Shown in pieces: positions 28,022 to 37,232 of a DNA stretch of 64,000 bases (positions within the stretch are counted from its first letter, which is position 1; every line of letters starts with the position of its first letter). Where the stretch lies: the NCBI RefSeq assembly GCF_023806125.1, contig NZ_JAMSKT010000002.1:62001-126000 (forward strand), given 5' to 3'. Source of the stretch: Clostridium caldaquaticum. GTDB taxonomy: Bacteria > Bacillota > Clostridia > Clostridiales > Clostridiaceae. The notes beneath the pieces were generated by a model, which worked only from the letters and a program-made list of their open reading frames with translations, had not been told where the DNA came from and searched no databases. Made by a program: the position numbers and the translations under genes.

Positions 28022-28276
28022 TTGAAAGACTACATTGAAGAAAGAGTTCTTGAAGTTGCAAACTACATTATTAATTCAAAAGCTACAATTAGAAAAACAG
28101 CTAAAGTATTTGGAGTAAGTAAAAGCACAATACACAAAGATATGACAGAGAGATTACCTAAAATTAATCCTCAAGTTGCAGATGAGGCTAAAAATATTCT
28201 AGATATTAATAAAGCCGAAAGACATATTAGAGGTGGAAAAGCTACTAAAATGAAATATAAAGCTATTGAAGGTTAA
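28022..28276 (+). CDS. spoIIID: Sporulation transcriptional regulator SpoIIID
   Basis: Mother-cell DNA-binding protein that activates and represses sigma-E genes and promotes sigma-K. The 84-residue sequence is highly typical: a helix-turn-helix at about 19-42 (ATIRKTAKVFGVSKSTIHKD) and the basic C-terminal region RHIRGGKATKMKYK that also contacts DNA. TTG 28022 is the start, with AAGGAGG six bases before. It sits directly upstream of mbl, as in Bacillus. Confidence 0.97.
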   Translation: MKDYIEERVLEVANYIINSKATIRKTAKVFGVSKSTIHKDMTERLPKINPQVADEAKNILDINKAERHIRGGKATKMKYKAIEG

Positions 28277-28377
28277 AAGCATTCCTATTATAATATAAAT
28301 TATAGTATTTTTGTCAATTTAGATTTCAAGTAACGTATAGCTTGTTTCTTAATAAATACAAATGAGATGGAGTGGAG

Positions 28378-29418
28378 ATGGGAATGTTTTTTAGCATAGG
28401 AACTGATATGGGGATAGATTTAGGTACAGCTACAGTGCTAGTGTACCTAAAGGGAAAGGGTGTTATTCTCAAGGAACCTTCTGTGGTTGCTATTGATAAA
28501 AGCAGCAATAGAGTAAAAGCTGTTGGCGAAGAAGCAAGGCAGATGATAGGAAGAACTCCTGGTAATATAGTGGCAATTAGACCACTTCGAGATGGAGTAA
28601 TATCAGATTATGATATTACAGAAACAATGTTAAAGCATTTTATAAGAAAAGCCTGTGGCCGCAGAAAGATATCTGCTCCAAGAGTTGTGGTATGTATTCC
28701 ATGTCAAGCCACAGAAGTGGAAAAAAGAGCTGTCAGAGATGCGGCAATTAACGCAGGCGCAAAAAAAGTTTATTTGATTGAAGAACCTTTAGCTGCAGCT
28801 ATAGGTGCAAATCTTGATATAACCGAAGCAAGTGGAAGTATGGTTATAGATATCGGTGGAGGTACTACTGATATAGCAGTAATTTCTTTAGGTGGGATAG
28901 TTGTAAGATCTTCTATAAAGATAGCAGGAGACAAATTCGACGAGGCAATTATAAGATATATTAGAAAAAAACATAAGCTAATGATTGGTGAAAGAACTGC
29001 AGAAGATTTAAAAATAAATATTGGAACAGCATATAAGAGGGATAAAGAAGTTGCTATGGAAATAAGAGGAAGAGATTTAGTATCAGGTCTTCCCAAAAAT
29101 ATAACTGTATCCTCAGAAGAAATGAGAGAAGCATTAAAAGAAACTGTATATGCTATTGCAGAATGTACTCATTCAGTGCTTGAGAAGACCCCCCCTGAGC
29201 TAGCAGCTGATATTGCTGAAAAAGGCATACTTATGACAGGTGGTGGATCTTTGTTAAATGGATTAGATAAGCTTATAGGTGAGGCAACTAAGGTGCCTGT
29301 ATATATAGCTGATAATTCCATTTCCTGTGTTGCGGAAGGTACAGGTAAGGTTTTAGAATACATCGATAAAATAGATGTAAGTTATAATGGATATGATGTT
29401 TGTTTAATTGACAGATAA
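28378..29418 (+). CDS. mbl: MreB-like actin homolog (Mbl)
   Basis: Actin-like filament protein that steers lateral cell-wall synthesis. The 346-residue protein has phosphate-1 motif GIDLGTATVLVY (about 12-23), the connect and phosphate-2 motif VIDIGGGTTDIAVIS (about 157-171), and the adenosine motif LMTGGGSLLNG (about 286-296). ATG 28378 is used (GGAG seven bases before); GTG 28372 overlaps that site. Position after spoIIID identifies it as the mbl paralog. Confidence 0.93.
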   Translation: MGMFFSIGTDMGIDLGTATVLVYLKGKGVILKEPSVVAIDKSSNRVKAVGEEARQMIGRTPGNIVAIRPLRDGVISDYDITETMLKHFIRKACGRRKISAPRVVVCIPCQATEVEKRAVRDAAINAGAKKVYLIEEPLAAAIGANLDITEASGSMVIDIGGGTTDIAVISLGGIVVRSSIKIAGDKFDEAIIRYIRKKHKLMIGERTAEDLKINIGTAYKRDKEVAMEIRGRDLVSGLPKNITVSSEEMREALKETVYAIAECTHSVLEKTPPELAADIAEKGILMTGGGSLLNGLDKLIGEATKVPVYIADNSISCVAEGTGKVLEYIDKIDVSYNGYDVCLIDR

Positions 29419-29435
29419 TTATTATTTGTTTTTAT

Positions 29436-29478
29436 AATAAGTAGGCTCTACAATCATTGAGCCTACTTATTTTGTTTT
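29436..29478. terminator. Bidirectional terminator between mbl and yyaC
   Basis: A 13-bp perfect stem (29436-29448 with 29459-29471); T-rich flanks on both strands. Confidence 0.9.
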
Positions 29479-30006
29479 TTCAATTTTTGAGTAAAGGTGA
29501 TATGCATGTATGATAGCATGAGTTATTACTTTAGATAACTGCATGATTAAATCTAATCTTATGTTTCTATTAGTAAATAGTTCACTACTGTCGCTTGAAT
29601 CTACAATACCTATAATTGATATCTTTCCTACATCGGGAAGAGATTTTCCAACACCTTTTCCAGGATGGATAGGGGAGTCTCTTGCTTGAATTTCTCCAAT
29701 GGAATCGTTATCTCCTAAACAGGCATCTATACCTATAATATTACCCCTAGGATATAAAGTTTTGATTTCATTAAGCCTTTTATCTATATTTAAGGCATGA
29801 ATTGGTTCTGAAATTGTTCCAAATACAGGAAAAGGGAAAAAACTTTCCTTAAGAAAAGTACCTACTAATGGTCCTAAACAATCGCCTATACATCTATCTG
29901 TACCAATACATACTATAACAGTATTTTCGTCCATATAGTCTTTCAAAAAATTTGCAATTTCATAGTAGGCTAATGGATTCTTATAGTGTGTTTTTATTTT
30001 ACTCAA
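29467..30006 (-). CDS. yyaC: Spore protease-like YyaC (DUF1256)
   Basis: A 179-residue protein of the YyaC/DUF1256 family, distantly related in fold to the germination protease GPR; seen only in spore formers and of unproven activity. Motifs: CIGTDRCIGDCLGPLVG (about 33-49), IIGIDACLGD (about 89-98) and PGKGVGKSLP (about 113-122). The start is TTG at 30006 behind AAGGGGGTTG. It is convergent with mbl and divergent from the gene at 30167. Confidence 0.9.
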   Translation of the reverse strand: MSKIKTHYKNPLAYYEIANFLKDYMDENTVIVCIGTDRCIGDCLGPLVGTFLKESFFPFPVFGTISEPIHALNIDKRLNEIKTLYPRGNIIGIDACLGDNDSIGEIQARDSPIHPGKGVGKSLPDVGKISIIGIVDSSDSSELFTNRNIRLDLIMQLSKVITHAIIHAYHLYSKIEKTK

Positions 30007-30166
30007 GAAACAACCCCCTTGTCGTACTTAATCTGCATTTTATATTTAACAATAACTTTGAATAGACTCTTTAATAATATATATGTGGGAAAACAGCATA
30101 TTATTAGAAAAAAGTGAATAAAGAACAAAAATAATGGAATAATCTTTAGATAAGGGAGGAATAATA

Positions 30167-30655
30167 TTGAACAAAAAGTTTTTATCTGCAATTATTATAA
30201 TAGCTACAATGATATATGTAGCAGTTGCACTATATTTTAGTAAGCCATTTGGAAATATTGATATCAAGTTTAAATTTCCAAATTTAGTTCAAATAATAAA
30301 GAATATAGATGTAAAAACTGTATTCATACAAAAAAATAGTTCTAAGATAGTTCATGATAATGTTGAGCAAGTTTCAGATATTATGGTAGATATAAAATCT
30401 AAAACTGATGGAGCGGTACAAAATATAAATAATGAAAATACCTATAAATTATCATATTCAGATAGAGAAAAGCTGCTAGGATATGCAAAAATATTGTCTC
30501 CAATAGATCAGGCTAAAATTATTGAATATCTGAAAGATTTAGATAAAGCTGATGTTAAAAGTGTATTTAAATTATTTAAAACTAGGCTTACGGATAAAGA
30601 CTATGAAAAATTCAAAGCAATAGAAGCAGAACTAAGTAAAAAGGTTAAAAGTTAA
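30167..30655 (+). CDS. Hypothetical protein with N-terminal membrane anchor
   Basis: A 162-residue protein: one membrane span or uncleaved signal at residues 5-25, then a soluble extracellular region rich in lysine and asparagine, ending in a helical part (LSYSDREKLLGYAKILSPIDQAKIIEYLKDLDK region, about 98-130) that looks like a coiled or helical bundle. TTG 30167 follows GGGAGGA. It lies between yyaC and metK. No family recognised; similar anchored proteins beside yyaC suggest a sporulation link, but that is guesswork. Confidence 0.75.
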   Translation: MNKKFLSAIIIIATMIYVAVALYFSKPFGNIDIKFKFPNLVQIIKNIDVKTVFIQKNSSKIVHDNVEQVSDIMVDIKSKTDGAVQNINNENTYKLSYSDREKLLGYAKILSPIDQAKIIEYLKDLDKADVKSVFKLFKTRLTDKDYEKFKAIEAELSKKVKS

Positions 30656-30668
30656 AAAGAAAAATTTA

Positions 30669-30697
30669 TTGACAGTTATTTTTTACTATGATATTAT
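30669..30697 (+). promoter_or_regulatory. Sigma-A promoter of metK
   Basis: TTGACA (30669-30674), 17-base spacer, TATTAT (30692-30697), just upstream of the SAM riboswitch. Confidence 0.85.
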
Positions 30698-30725
30698 AGT
30701 TTAGAATTAAAATCGAAAAAAGCTG

Positions 30726-30824
30726 CTCTTATCAAGAGAGGTGGAGGGATATGGCCCTATGAAGCCCGGCAACCGGTATATACTATGGTGCCAATTCCAG
30801 CAGAGATTTACTGCAAGATAAGAG
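30726..30824 (+). promoter_or_regulatory. SAM-I (S-box) riboswitch
   Basis: Conserved S-box blocks are present in order: AGAGGTGGAGGGA, GGCCCTATGAAGCCCGGCAA and GGTGCCAATTCC. The P1 helix pairs CTCTTATC (30726-30733) with GATAAGAG (30817-30824). The 3' P1 strand (AAGAGG) can also pair with CCTCTT of the terminator just downstream, giving the usual choice between antiterminator and terminator. With S-adenosylmethionine bound, metK transcription should stop early. Confidence 0.96.
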
Positions 30825-30839
30825 GATACGTTAATCGTG

Positions 30840-30870
30840 CCTCTTCGTAAAGAAGAGGTTTTATTTTTAC
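30840..30870 (+). terminator. Riboswitch-controlled terminator of metK
   Basis: A 7-bp stem (30840-30846 with 30852-30858) with a T-rich tail; its left arm can pair with riboswitch bases 30820-30825. Confidence 0.88.
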
Positions 30871-30923
30871 GTAAATTATAAAAATATATTTTAATTTTTT
30901 ACATACAGAAAGGAGATATCCAA

Positions 30924-32099
30924 ATGAGAAGATTATTTACATCTGAATCAGTTACAGAAGGACATCCAGATAAAATTTGCGATCAAATTTCCGATTCAGT
31001 ATTAGACGCAATTCTTGCACAGGATCCAAATGCTAGAGTAGCTTGTGAAACTGCAGTTACTACTGGTATGGTTTTAGTTATGGGAGAAATATCAACTAAT
31101 TGTTATGTGGATATACCTAAAATAGTTAGAAAAACTATTGAAGATATTGGCTATACTAGAGCTAAATATGGTTTTGACTGTGATACTTGTTCTGTTCTTA
31201 CTTCAATAGATGAACAGTCAACAGATATAGCAATGGGAGTAGATGAAGCTTTAGAGTCTAAGAAGGGACAAATGGATAAAATTGAAGCTATTGGAGCTGG
31301 AGATCAAGGAATGATGTTTGGTTTTGCTACAAATGAGACTCCAGAATATATGCCTCTTGCTATTTCTATGGCTCATAAATTGTCAAGAAGACTTTCTGAG
31401 GTTAGAAAAAATGGAACACTTTCATATTTAAGACCAGACGGAAAGACACAGGTTACTGTAGAATATGAGGATGATAAGCCTATAAGAATTGATACAATTG
31501 TAATTTCTACTCAACATAATCCTGAAGTAACACGTGAAGAAATTGAAAGAGATTTAATAGAACATGTAGTAAATAAAGTTGTTCCATCAAATCTTTTAGA
31601 TGAAAACACTAAGTACTTTATTAATCCAACAGGTAGATTTGTTATAGGAGGACCACAAGGAGATTCAGGACTTACTGGTAGAAAGATAATCGTAGATACC
31701 TATGGTGGATACGGAAGACATGGTGGTGGAGCTTTTTCTGGAAAAGATCCAACAAAGGTAGACAGATCTGCAGCTTATGCAGCAAGATGGGTTGCTAAAA
31801 ATTTAGTTGCTGCTGGTGTGGCTGATAAGCTTGAAATAGAATTAGCTTATGCAATAGGAGTTGCTAAACCTGTTTCTATAGAAGTTGATACTTTTGGAAC
31901 TGGTAAGATTTCAGATGATAAGATAATTGATATTATAGATAAGGTATTTGATTTAAGACCAGCCGCTATAATAAGAGATTTAGACCTTAGAAAGCCAATA
32001 TACAGACAAACAGCTGCATATGGACACTTTGGAAGAACCGATGTAGACCTTCCTTGGGAAAGATTAAATAAGGTTGATGAAATAAAAAAGAATTTGTAA
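30924..32099 (+). CDS. metK: S-adenosylmethionine synthetase
   Basis: Makes S-adenosylmethionine from methionine and ATP. The 391-residue enzyme has the family motifs [20 protein letters not shown] near the N-terminus (about 5-24), [12 protein letters not shown] (about 121-132) and [19 protein letters not shown] (about 266-284). GAAAGGAGAT precedes the ATG. Expression is controlled by the upstream SAM riboswitch, a direct product feedback. Confidence 0.97.
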   Translation: MRRLFTSESVTEGHPDKICDQISDSVLDAILAQDPNARVACETAVTTGMVLVMGEISTNCYVDIPKIVRKTIEDIGYTRAKYGFDCDTCSVLTSIDEQSTDIAMGVDEALESKKGQMDKIEAIGAGDQGMMFGFATNETPEYMPLAISMAHKLSRRLSEVRKNGTLSYLRPDGKTQVTVEYEDDKPIRIDTIVISTQHNPEVTREEIERDLIEHVVNKVVPSNLLDENTKYFINPTGRFVIGGPQGDSGLTGRKIIVDTYGGYGRHGGGAFSGKDPTKVDRSAAYAARWVAKNLVAAGVADKLEIELAYAIGVAKPVSIEVDTFGTGKISDDKIIDIIDKVFDLRPAAIIRDLDLRKPIYRQTAAYGHFGRTDVDLPWERLNKVDEIKKNL

Positions 32100-32108
32100 T
32101 TATTTATT

Positions 32109-32145
32109 ATAAACTGTTGACTATGTCAGCAGTTTATTTTTTTTA
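32109..32145 (+). terminator. Terminator after metK
   Basis: A 13-bp stem (32109-32121 with 32125-32137, one G-U) with a long T-run. Confidence 0.92.
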
Positions 32146-32254
32146 TAAATTTACTGTTATTTTAATAGATTAGAGAAAATATAACATTATGAAATAAAAA
32201 ACTTAATAATGGGAATAATTTTAATAAAAGTAAAAACAGAAAAGGGGTATTTTA

Positions 32255-32524
32255 ATGAAATATGAACGGGGTAAAAAAATGGTAAAATTACTGCACATTA
32301 TTAGAGTTTGTTTTAAAAGATTTTTTATTACAATAGGAGTAATTATATTTGGTGCTGCTTTACTGCAAATATATTCACTTATAAATTTTATAAACAAGAT
32401 GGCAGTATTTTACAAGAGTAACCCTAGTGGTATTATAGTTATATTATTAGTTATAATTGCAATTCCAACATTGTCTTATGGTTTGGAGAAAAGTTTAGAT
32501 ATTTATTTGGAGCATAAAGGATAA
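32255..32524 (+). CDS. Small hypothetical membrane protein
   Basis: An 89-residue protein with two hydrophobic segments (about 21-44 and 60-78) and a basic N-terminus. The ATG at 32255 has AAGGGG upstream; a second in-frame ATG 24 bases on is also possible. It is a single-gene unit between metK and recD2 with its own terminator. No family recognised. Confidence 0.6.
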   Translation: MKYERGKKMVKLLHIIRVCFKRFFITIGVIIFGAALLQIYSLINFINKMAVFYKSNPSGIIVILLVIIAIPTLSYGLEKSLDIYLEHKG

Positions 32525-32530
32525 TCCATA

Positions 32531-32569
32531 AAAAACTCCGGAAAGTTTATCTGGAGTTTTTTTATGGAT
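32531..32569 (+). terminator. Terminator before recD2
   Basis: An 11-bp stem (32531-32541 with 32551-32561, one G-U) flanked by further complementary bases and followed by T's. Confidence 0.85.
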
Positions 32570-32744
32570 TAAATATTTTATCAAGTATTTCTAAATTTAT
32601 AAATTATTAAAAAACGTTATAGAAGTTAAGTTTATAATTATATATGCTTTGAGAATACTATTAATACAATAGGAGTTGAGAATTTATTTATAATAGAGTA
32701 TTCTATAGATATATAAAGTTTGTTTTAAGTATAGGAGAGATTAT

Positions 32745-34994
32745 ATGCCACAGATACAGGGCGTAGTAGAAGATATAATATTTCAAAATGAAGATAATGG
32801 TTACGTGGTTGCACATATAAAAGGTAGTGAGGAAAAAATAACAATTGTAGGTTTTATTCCTTATATAACAGAAGGACAAAACTTGGAGCTTGAAGGACAA
32901 TGGGTTATACATCCTCAGTTTGGTCAGCAGTTTAAGGTTGAAGCCTATGAAGAAGTTTTACCAAGTACTATTGTTGGTATAGAAAGATATCTTGCTTCAG
33001 GCGTAATTTCAGGTATTGGTCCTGTAACAGCTAAAAAGATTGTGGAGAGGTTTGGAGAAAAAACTTTAGAGGTTTTAGATAATGAAATTGAAAGACTTAC
33101 TGAAATTGAAGGAATAGGGGAAAAAAAGATAGAGTTAATTCAAGAATCATACTTAAGGCAAAGGGAAGTTAAAAATATAATGGTGTTTTTGCAAACCTAT
33201 GGAGTTACTCCAAATCAATGTGTAAAAATATATAAAAGATTTGGAGCTAATTCAATAACAGCAGTAAAGCAAAACCCATATATATTAACTGAAGAGATAT
33301 CTGGCATAGGTTTTAAAACAGCTGATAAAATTGCTAGAAGTCTCGGTGTAGAAGCAAATTCTGCTTTTAGAATAGGAAGTGGCATTAAGTATATAATAAA
33401 TGAATTTTGTGCTTTAGGTAATACATATATGCCTTTTGAACTCCTTCTTAAACAAGGCAGAAGCATACTTGGAGTGACTGATGAAGAGATAGAGAAGGTT
33501 CTTTATGACAGTACCTTGGAAGGAAAAATAAAAGTTGAGATAATAGAAAATGAAAGATGTGTATTTACTCTTCCGTTTTATTATTGTGAGCTTGGAGTAA
33601 CACGAAAAATACTTACGCTATCTTTTAGTGATTATCAGCCTTTGAATATAGATGTTGAATTTGAGATTAAGGAGTTTGAAAGAATTAATAATATAAGCTT
33701 TGCAGATTCACAGGTGGAAGCGATTATTGGTGCAGTACAAAATGGTATTGAGGTTATAACTGGAGGACCAGGTACGGGAAAAACTACTATAATTAACTGT
33801 ATAACTGGTATTTTTGAAAAAGCAGGAATGAAGGTGTTTATGGCAGCACCAACTGGAAGAGCTGCAAAAAGGATGACAGAAGCTACTCAAAGGGAAGCAA
33901 AAACTATACATAGGTTATTAGAGCTTGGTTTTAATGAGGATGAGTCTATGGATTTTATAAGGGATGAATCTTCACCATTGGAATGTGATGTTGTTATTAT
34001 TGATGAGGCATCAATGATAGATATTATGCTTATGAACAGTCTTTTAAAGGCTGTTGCTATTGGAACAAGAGTTATAATAGTTGGAGATGTAGACCAACTT
34101 CCATCTGTAGGACCTGGCAATGTACTTAGAGATATTATTGAAAGTAAATGTGTTAAAGTAGTAAGGCTTAAACATATATTCAGGCAGGCAAAAGAAAGCA
34201 TGATTATAGTCAATGCACATAAAATTAACAATGGGGAAATGCCTCTTTTAAATGAAAAAAATAAAGATTTTTATTTTATTAGAAGTGAAGACCCAAATCA
34301 AATCTTAAACACTGTAATAGAGCTTATAAACAAAAGATTGCCTAATTTTAATAAAGACTGGAATAAGATGCAGCATATTCAAATTCTTTCACCTATGAGA
34401 AAAGGCAATTTAGGCGTTGTAAATTTAAATAAAGAACTTCAGGATATACTAAATCCAAAGACTTATTATAAAAAGGAAAAAACATTCAGAGATTTAATAT
34501 TTAGAACTGGCGATAAAGTCATGCAGATTAAAAACAATTATACTATTAAGTGGACTAGAATTAAAGGAGAGGGAGAAGCAGAAGGTATAGGTGTTTTTAA
34601 TGGTGATGTAGGCTATATAGAAGATATAGATGAAGAAAATGACAGTATAGTAGTTGTGTTTGATGAAGAAAGAAAAGTTGTTTATGAAAGCTCTTTTTTA
34701 GATGAACTTGACTTAGCCTATGCTATAACTATACATAAAAGTCAAGGAAGCGAGTTTCCTGTGGTTATTATTCCTGCATTTATGGGACCACCTCTTCTTA
34801 TGAATAAGAATCTTTTATATACAGGTATAACTAGAGCAAAACAAATGGTGGTAATAGTAGGCTCTATTAAAGCACTTCAGTTTATGATAAATAACAATAG
34901 AAGTTTTGAAAGATTTTCAGCATTAAAATGGAGAATAACAGATATACTTGAAAGTGACATATTTAATGATAATTTAGAAGGTAAAGAGGAGTAA
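32745..34994 (+). CDS. recD2: RecD2-type SF1B DNA helicase
   Basis: 5'-3' DNA helicase of the RecBC-independent RecD2 group, involved in DNA repair and replication stress. The 749 residues include an N-terminal OB-like part (1-90), helix-hairpin-helix repeats (SGIGPVTAKKIVERFG about 88-103, TEIEGIGEKKIELI), and the helicase core: Walker A GGPGTGKTTII near 342, DEASMID near 422, GDVDQLPSVGPG, and AYAITIHKSQGSEFP near 661. GGAGAGAT precedes the ATG. The comF-like genes follow with a 6-base gap and may be co-transcribed. Confidence 0.95.
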   Translation: MPQIQGVVEDIIFQNEDNGYVVAHIKGSEEKITIVGFIPYITEGQNLELEGQWVIHPQFGQQFKVEAYEEVLPSTIVGIERYLASGVISGIGPVTAKKIVERFGEKTLEVLDNEIERLTEIEGIGEKKIELIQESYLRQREVKNIMVFLQTYGVTPNQCVKIYKRFGANSITAVKQNPYILTEEISGIGFKTADKIARSLGVEANSAFRIGSGIKYIINEFCALGNTYMPFELLLKQGRSILGVTDEEIEKVLYDSTLEGKIKVEIIENERCVFTLPFYYCELGVTRKILTLSFSDYQPLNIDVEFEIKEFERINNISFADSQVEAIIGAVQNGIEVITGGPGTGKTTIINCITGIFEKAGMKVFMAAPTGRAAKRMTEATQREAKTIHRLLELGFNEDESMDFIRDESSPLECDVVIIDEASMIDIMLMNSLLKAVAIGTRVIIVGDVDQLPSVGPGNVLRDIIESKCVKVVRLKHIFRQAKESMIIVNAHKINNGEMPLLNEKNKDFYFIRSEDPNQILNTVIELINKRLPNFNKDWNKMQHIQILSPMRKGNLGVVNLNKELQDILNPKTYYKKEKTFRDLIFRTGDKVMQIKNNYTIKWTRIKGEGEAEGIGVFNGDVGYIEDIDEENDSIVVVFDEERKVVYESSFLDELDLAYAITIHKSQGSEFPVVIIPAFMGPPLLMNKNLLYTGITRAKQMVVIVGSIKALQFMINNNRSFERFSALKWRITDILESDIFNDNLEGKEE

Positions 34995-35000
34995 TAAGTT

Positions 35001-36026
35001 ATGATAACATATAAAACCTCTAGCTTTGTAAACTATAATCAAAAAATCAGCGAAAGCATATTTAATTGGTGTTTAGGAAAGGGGAGGGCTTTAAATATAA
35101 TTTCACCTCCGTATAATTCGCCAAGCATATTTTTAAAGACAATAATGCATTTTATGGAAAAAAATAAAAAGGTTTTATATATAACAGGAGAAAATGAAGA
35201 AAACATTAAAATTTTAAGTTTAATAAAAAAATATACAGACTTTAGAAGCTATACTTATGTAAGAAACAGTTTTGTTCCAGTCAATTCTTCTTTGATTGTC
35301 TGCAATTATAAAAATGCGATACGACTTAAAAATAAGTATGATTTAGTAATATATGATGACATAAATAGTTTTCCACAGTATCACAGTTATGAAATATTAG
35401 ATTTGATTATAAAATGCATGAATGAAAATGGAAGAGCTATTTGTTTTTCTGTAGAAAGTATATTTAAAAATGTAAAGGACATAATTATACCTACAAGAAG
35501 CAATAAAAAGCCAATAGCAGAGCCAAGATATATAATAACAAGAGTTGACTTAAATAAAGATATGCCTTATATGATATATGATTACTTAAATTTTTCCATA
35601 GAAAATGATAGAAAAGTTATCATATATCTTTCTGATAGTGAAAAGGTTCATAATATCTTTTCATATTTATGCAATTTTAAAAGCAATTTAAGCAGAAATA
35701 TTATGTACTATATACATGGAGAAAGTGACGAAAAGCTTCTTAATAACTTTAGCACAATGAAAAGGGCAATATTGGTAACTAATGATTTCAAAGAAAGACT
35801 TATAAGTCTTAAAGATACAGATATAGTAGTATATTTTGCAGATGATACAATATTTGACTATAAAAAGTTGGTATACTTTTGTGGAAAGGTAGGAAGAAGT
35901 GAAACTTTAAGGCCGCCTGAAGTTATATTTTTAGCAAACAGTGAAAGTGAACATATGGATAAGGCTAAGAAAATAATAAGATACTTCAATAAAGAAGCAT
36001 GGGAACAAGGATTATTAAATATTTAA
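35001..36026 (+). CDS. Degenerate ComFA-like helicase without ATPase motifs
   Basis: A 341-residue protein recognised as a ComFA relative by position (just before comFC) and by its C-terminal part. CGKVGRSETLRPPEVIFLAN (about 292-311) and MDKAKKIIRYFNKEAWEQGLL match the ComFA AGRVGRS...GDVxFF...MxxAxxQIxxMNxEA...GLL ending, and YDDINSFPQY (about 116) stands where ComFA has IDEVDAFP. The Walker A GxGKT is missing (NIISPPYNSPS), the DEAD-type acid pair is broken, and the N-terminal zinc domain is absent. It is therefore probably not a working helicase. GAGGAG precedes the ATG, and comFC overlaps its end by 28 bases. Confidence 0.75.
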   Translation: MITYKTSSFVNYNQKISESIFNWCLGKGRALNIISPPYNSPSIFLKTIMHFMEKNKKVLYITGENEENIKILSLIKKYTDFRSYTYVRNSFVPVNSSLIVCNYKNAIRLKNKYDLVIYDDINSFPQYHSYEILDLIIKCMNENGRAICFSVESIFKNVKDIIIPTRSNKKPIAEPRYIITRVDLNKDMPYMIYDYLNFSIENDRKVIIYLSDSEKVHNIFSYLCNFKSNLSRNIMYYIHGESDEKLLNNFSTMKRAILVTNDFKERLISLKDTDIVVYFADDTIFDYKKLVYFCGKVGRSETLRPPEVIFLANSESEHMDKAKKIIRYFNKEAWEQGLLNI

Positions 36027-36670
36027 TTGACAGCGTTTTAGGTGTCATTTATAGCAGCAATGATAATTGTCTTATATGCAGTAACTATTGCAGTGAGGAA
36101 GATTTAATCTGTAATAATTGTATTAAAAAAATAGAGTTTTATAATGACTGCTTTAAAATAATAAGAGAAGGCATTGAATTAGAGTGTTATAGTGCTGCTT
36201 ATTATAAAGGAACTGTAATGGAATTAATAAGAAGGTTAAAATACAAAAGTGATTTTAATTGTGGGGAAGTTTTATCACAAATGCTTTTTAAGCTTTTAAA
36301 TATAAAAAAATTGGATTACGATATTATTACTTTTGTACCTGCAAGCAGAAAAACTCTTAAAATCAGAGGGTTTAATCAAAGTGAATTTTTAGCAAAATCA
36401 ATAGGTTATTTATTAGAAAAACCTGTATTAAATCTTCTTAAAAAGATAAGAGAGACTAAGGATCAAATAGGTTTAAATGCTGAAGGACGATGGGAAAATT
36501 TAAGCAGCTGCTTTCAAGTAGTTAATAAAAAAGTATTATACAATAAAAAAATTTTATTGATAGATGACGTTATAACTACTGGTGCTACAGCTTTCTACTG
36601 TAGCAGAGAGCTTTTAAAGCATGAGGCTTTAAAAGTTACTATATTGACTGTATCAAAAAGTAGGTTATAA
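35999..36670 (+). CDS. comFC: ComF family protein (ComFC), phosphoribosyltransferase fold
   Basis: A 223-residue protein with an N-terminal zinc-finger-like cluster (CLICSNYCSEEDLICNNC, about 21-38) and a C-terminal PRTase domain: FVPASRKTLKIRGFNQSEFL region (about 118-137) and the PRPP loop ILLIDDVITTGAT (about 184-196). In competent bacteria ComFC takes part in DNA uptake, but it is also kept in non-competent clostridia. The ATG lies inside the end of the ComFA-like gene with only a weak ribosome site, so translation is probably coupled. The raiA RNA promoter lies in its last codons. Confidence 0.9.
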   Translation: MGTRIIKYLIDSVLGVIYSSNDNCLICSNYCSEEDLICNNCIKKIEFYNDCFKIIREGIELECYSAAYYKGTVMELIRRLKYKSDFNCGEVLSQMLFKLLNIKKLDYDIITFVPASRKTLKIRGFNQSEFLAKSIGYLLEKPVLNLLKKIRETKDQIGLNAEGRWENLSSCFQVVNKKVLYNKKILLIDDVITTGATAFYCSRELLKHEALKVTILTVSKSRL

Positions 36671-36671
36671 T
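36644..36671 (+). promoter_or_regulatory. Sigma-A promoter of the raiA RNA
   Basis: TTGACT (36644-36649), 16-base spacer, TATAAT (36666-36671); located at the 3' end of comFC. Confidence 0.75.
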
Positions 36672-36678
36672 ATTGTAT

Positions 36679-36934
36679 ATAAGTTAGGTTTGTGGTTGAA
36701 AGTCGATGCCAGTCGCAGGCGAAACGACCCACGTAAGTTAACCAAGGTGTTAATGAGCATGGTGCGGCTTAGAAATAAGTCCTGCCGCAGTGATGCGAGA
36801 GAGTTAGTAGTGAGAGGATAAAGCCGGGTAGCAAAAGCTCCAGCAGGCGAGTGTGGGGTCAAAGACCAGGTCAACTAGCTTATAAAAAATTCTTAATTTT
36901 AGTTTTATGCTAAAATTAAGAATTTTATTTTTTT
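36679..36934 (+). ncRNA. raiA-motif structured RNA
   Basis: A GC-richer, protein-free stretch between comFC and hpf (raiA), with its own promoter and terminator. The ends can close into a helix: AAGTTAG (36681-36687) with CTAGCTT (36875-36881, one G-U). The sequence in between has many conserved-looking purine-rich loops and short GC helices. The size (about 200 bases before the terminator) and the position ahead of hpf match the raiA RNA motif found by comparative genomics in Firmicutes. Identification is by position and appearance; a covariance model search would settle it. Confidence 0.8.
36886..36934 (+). terminator. Terminator of the raiA RNA
   Basis: A 17-bp perfect stem (36886-36902 with 36910-36926) followed by T7. 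Confidence 0.93.
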
Positions 36935-37026
36935 GGAATTTTTAACGAAAAGTCCACAGGATATAAAAATAAAAAGTACATATAATTATAAGGAATAAAA
37001 GCTTTTAAATTATTTACAATCATATA

Positions 37027-37085
37027 CAATTAACAAAAAATATTAAATAATAATTAGCTGAATTTATTTAATATTTTGTTAATTG
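37027..37085. other. Long A/T-rich inverted repeat upstream of hpf
   Basis: Arms 37027-37050 and 37064-37085 are complementary over 22 bp apart from two extra A's in the left arm, around a 13-base loop. It lies between the raiA terminator and hpf, with only a mixed T/G tail, so its role is open: leader structure, operator or second terminator. Confidence 0.55.
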
Positions 37086-37232
37086 TTCTTTTGGGGGCTT
37101 GTCAACTATTGAAAAAAATTATAAAATAATATTAACAAATTAAACCAATGAAAGCATAAGTTTAAAACTTTGCTAATAAACTATAAAACCAGTATATTAA
37201 TACCTAATATAGGTAGAGAGGGGCTGTGTTAT

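Noticed and set aside
36665-36874. Minus-strand open frame across the raiA RNA
   Set aside because: No ribosome site or family match; it is a by-product of the structured GC-richer RNA.
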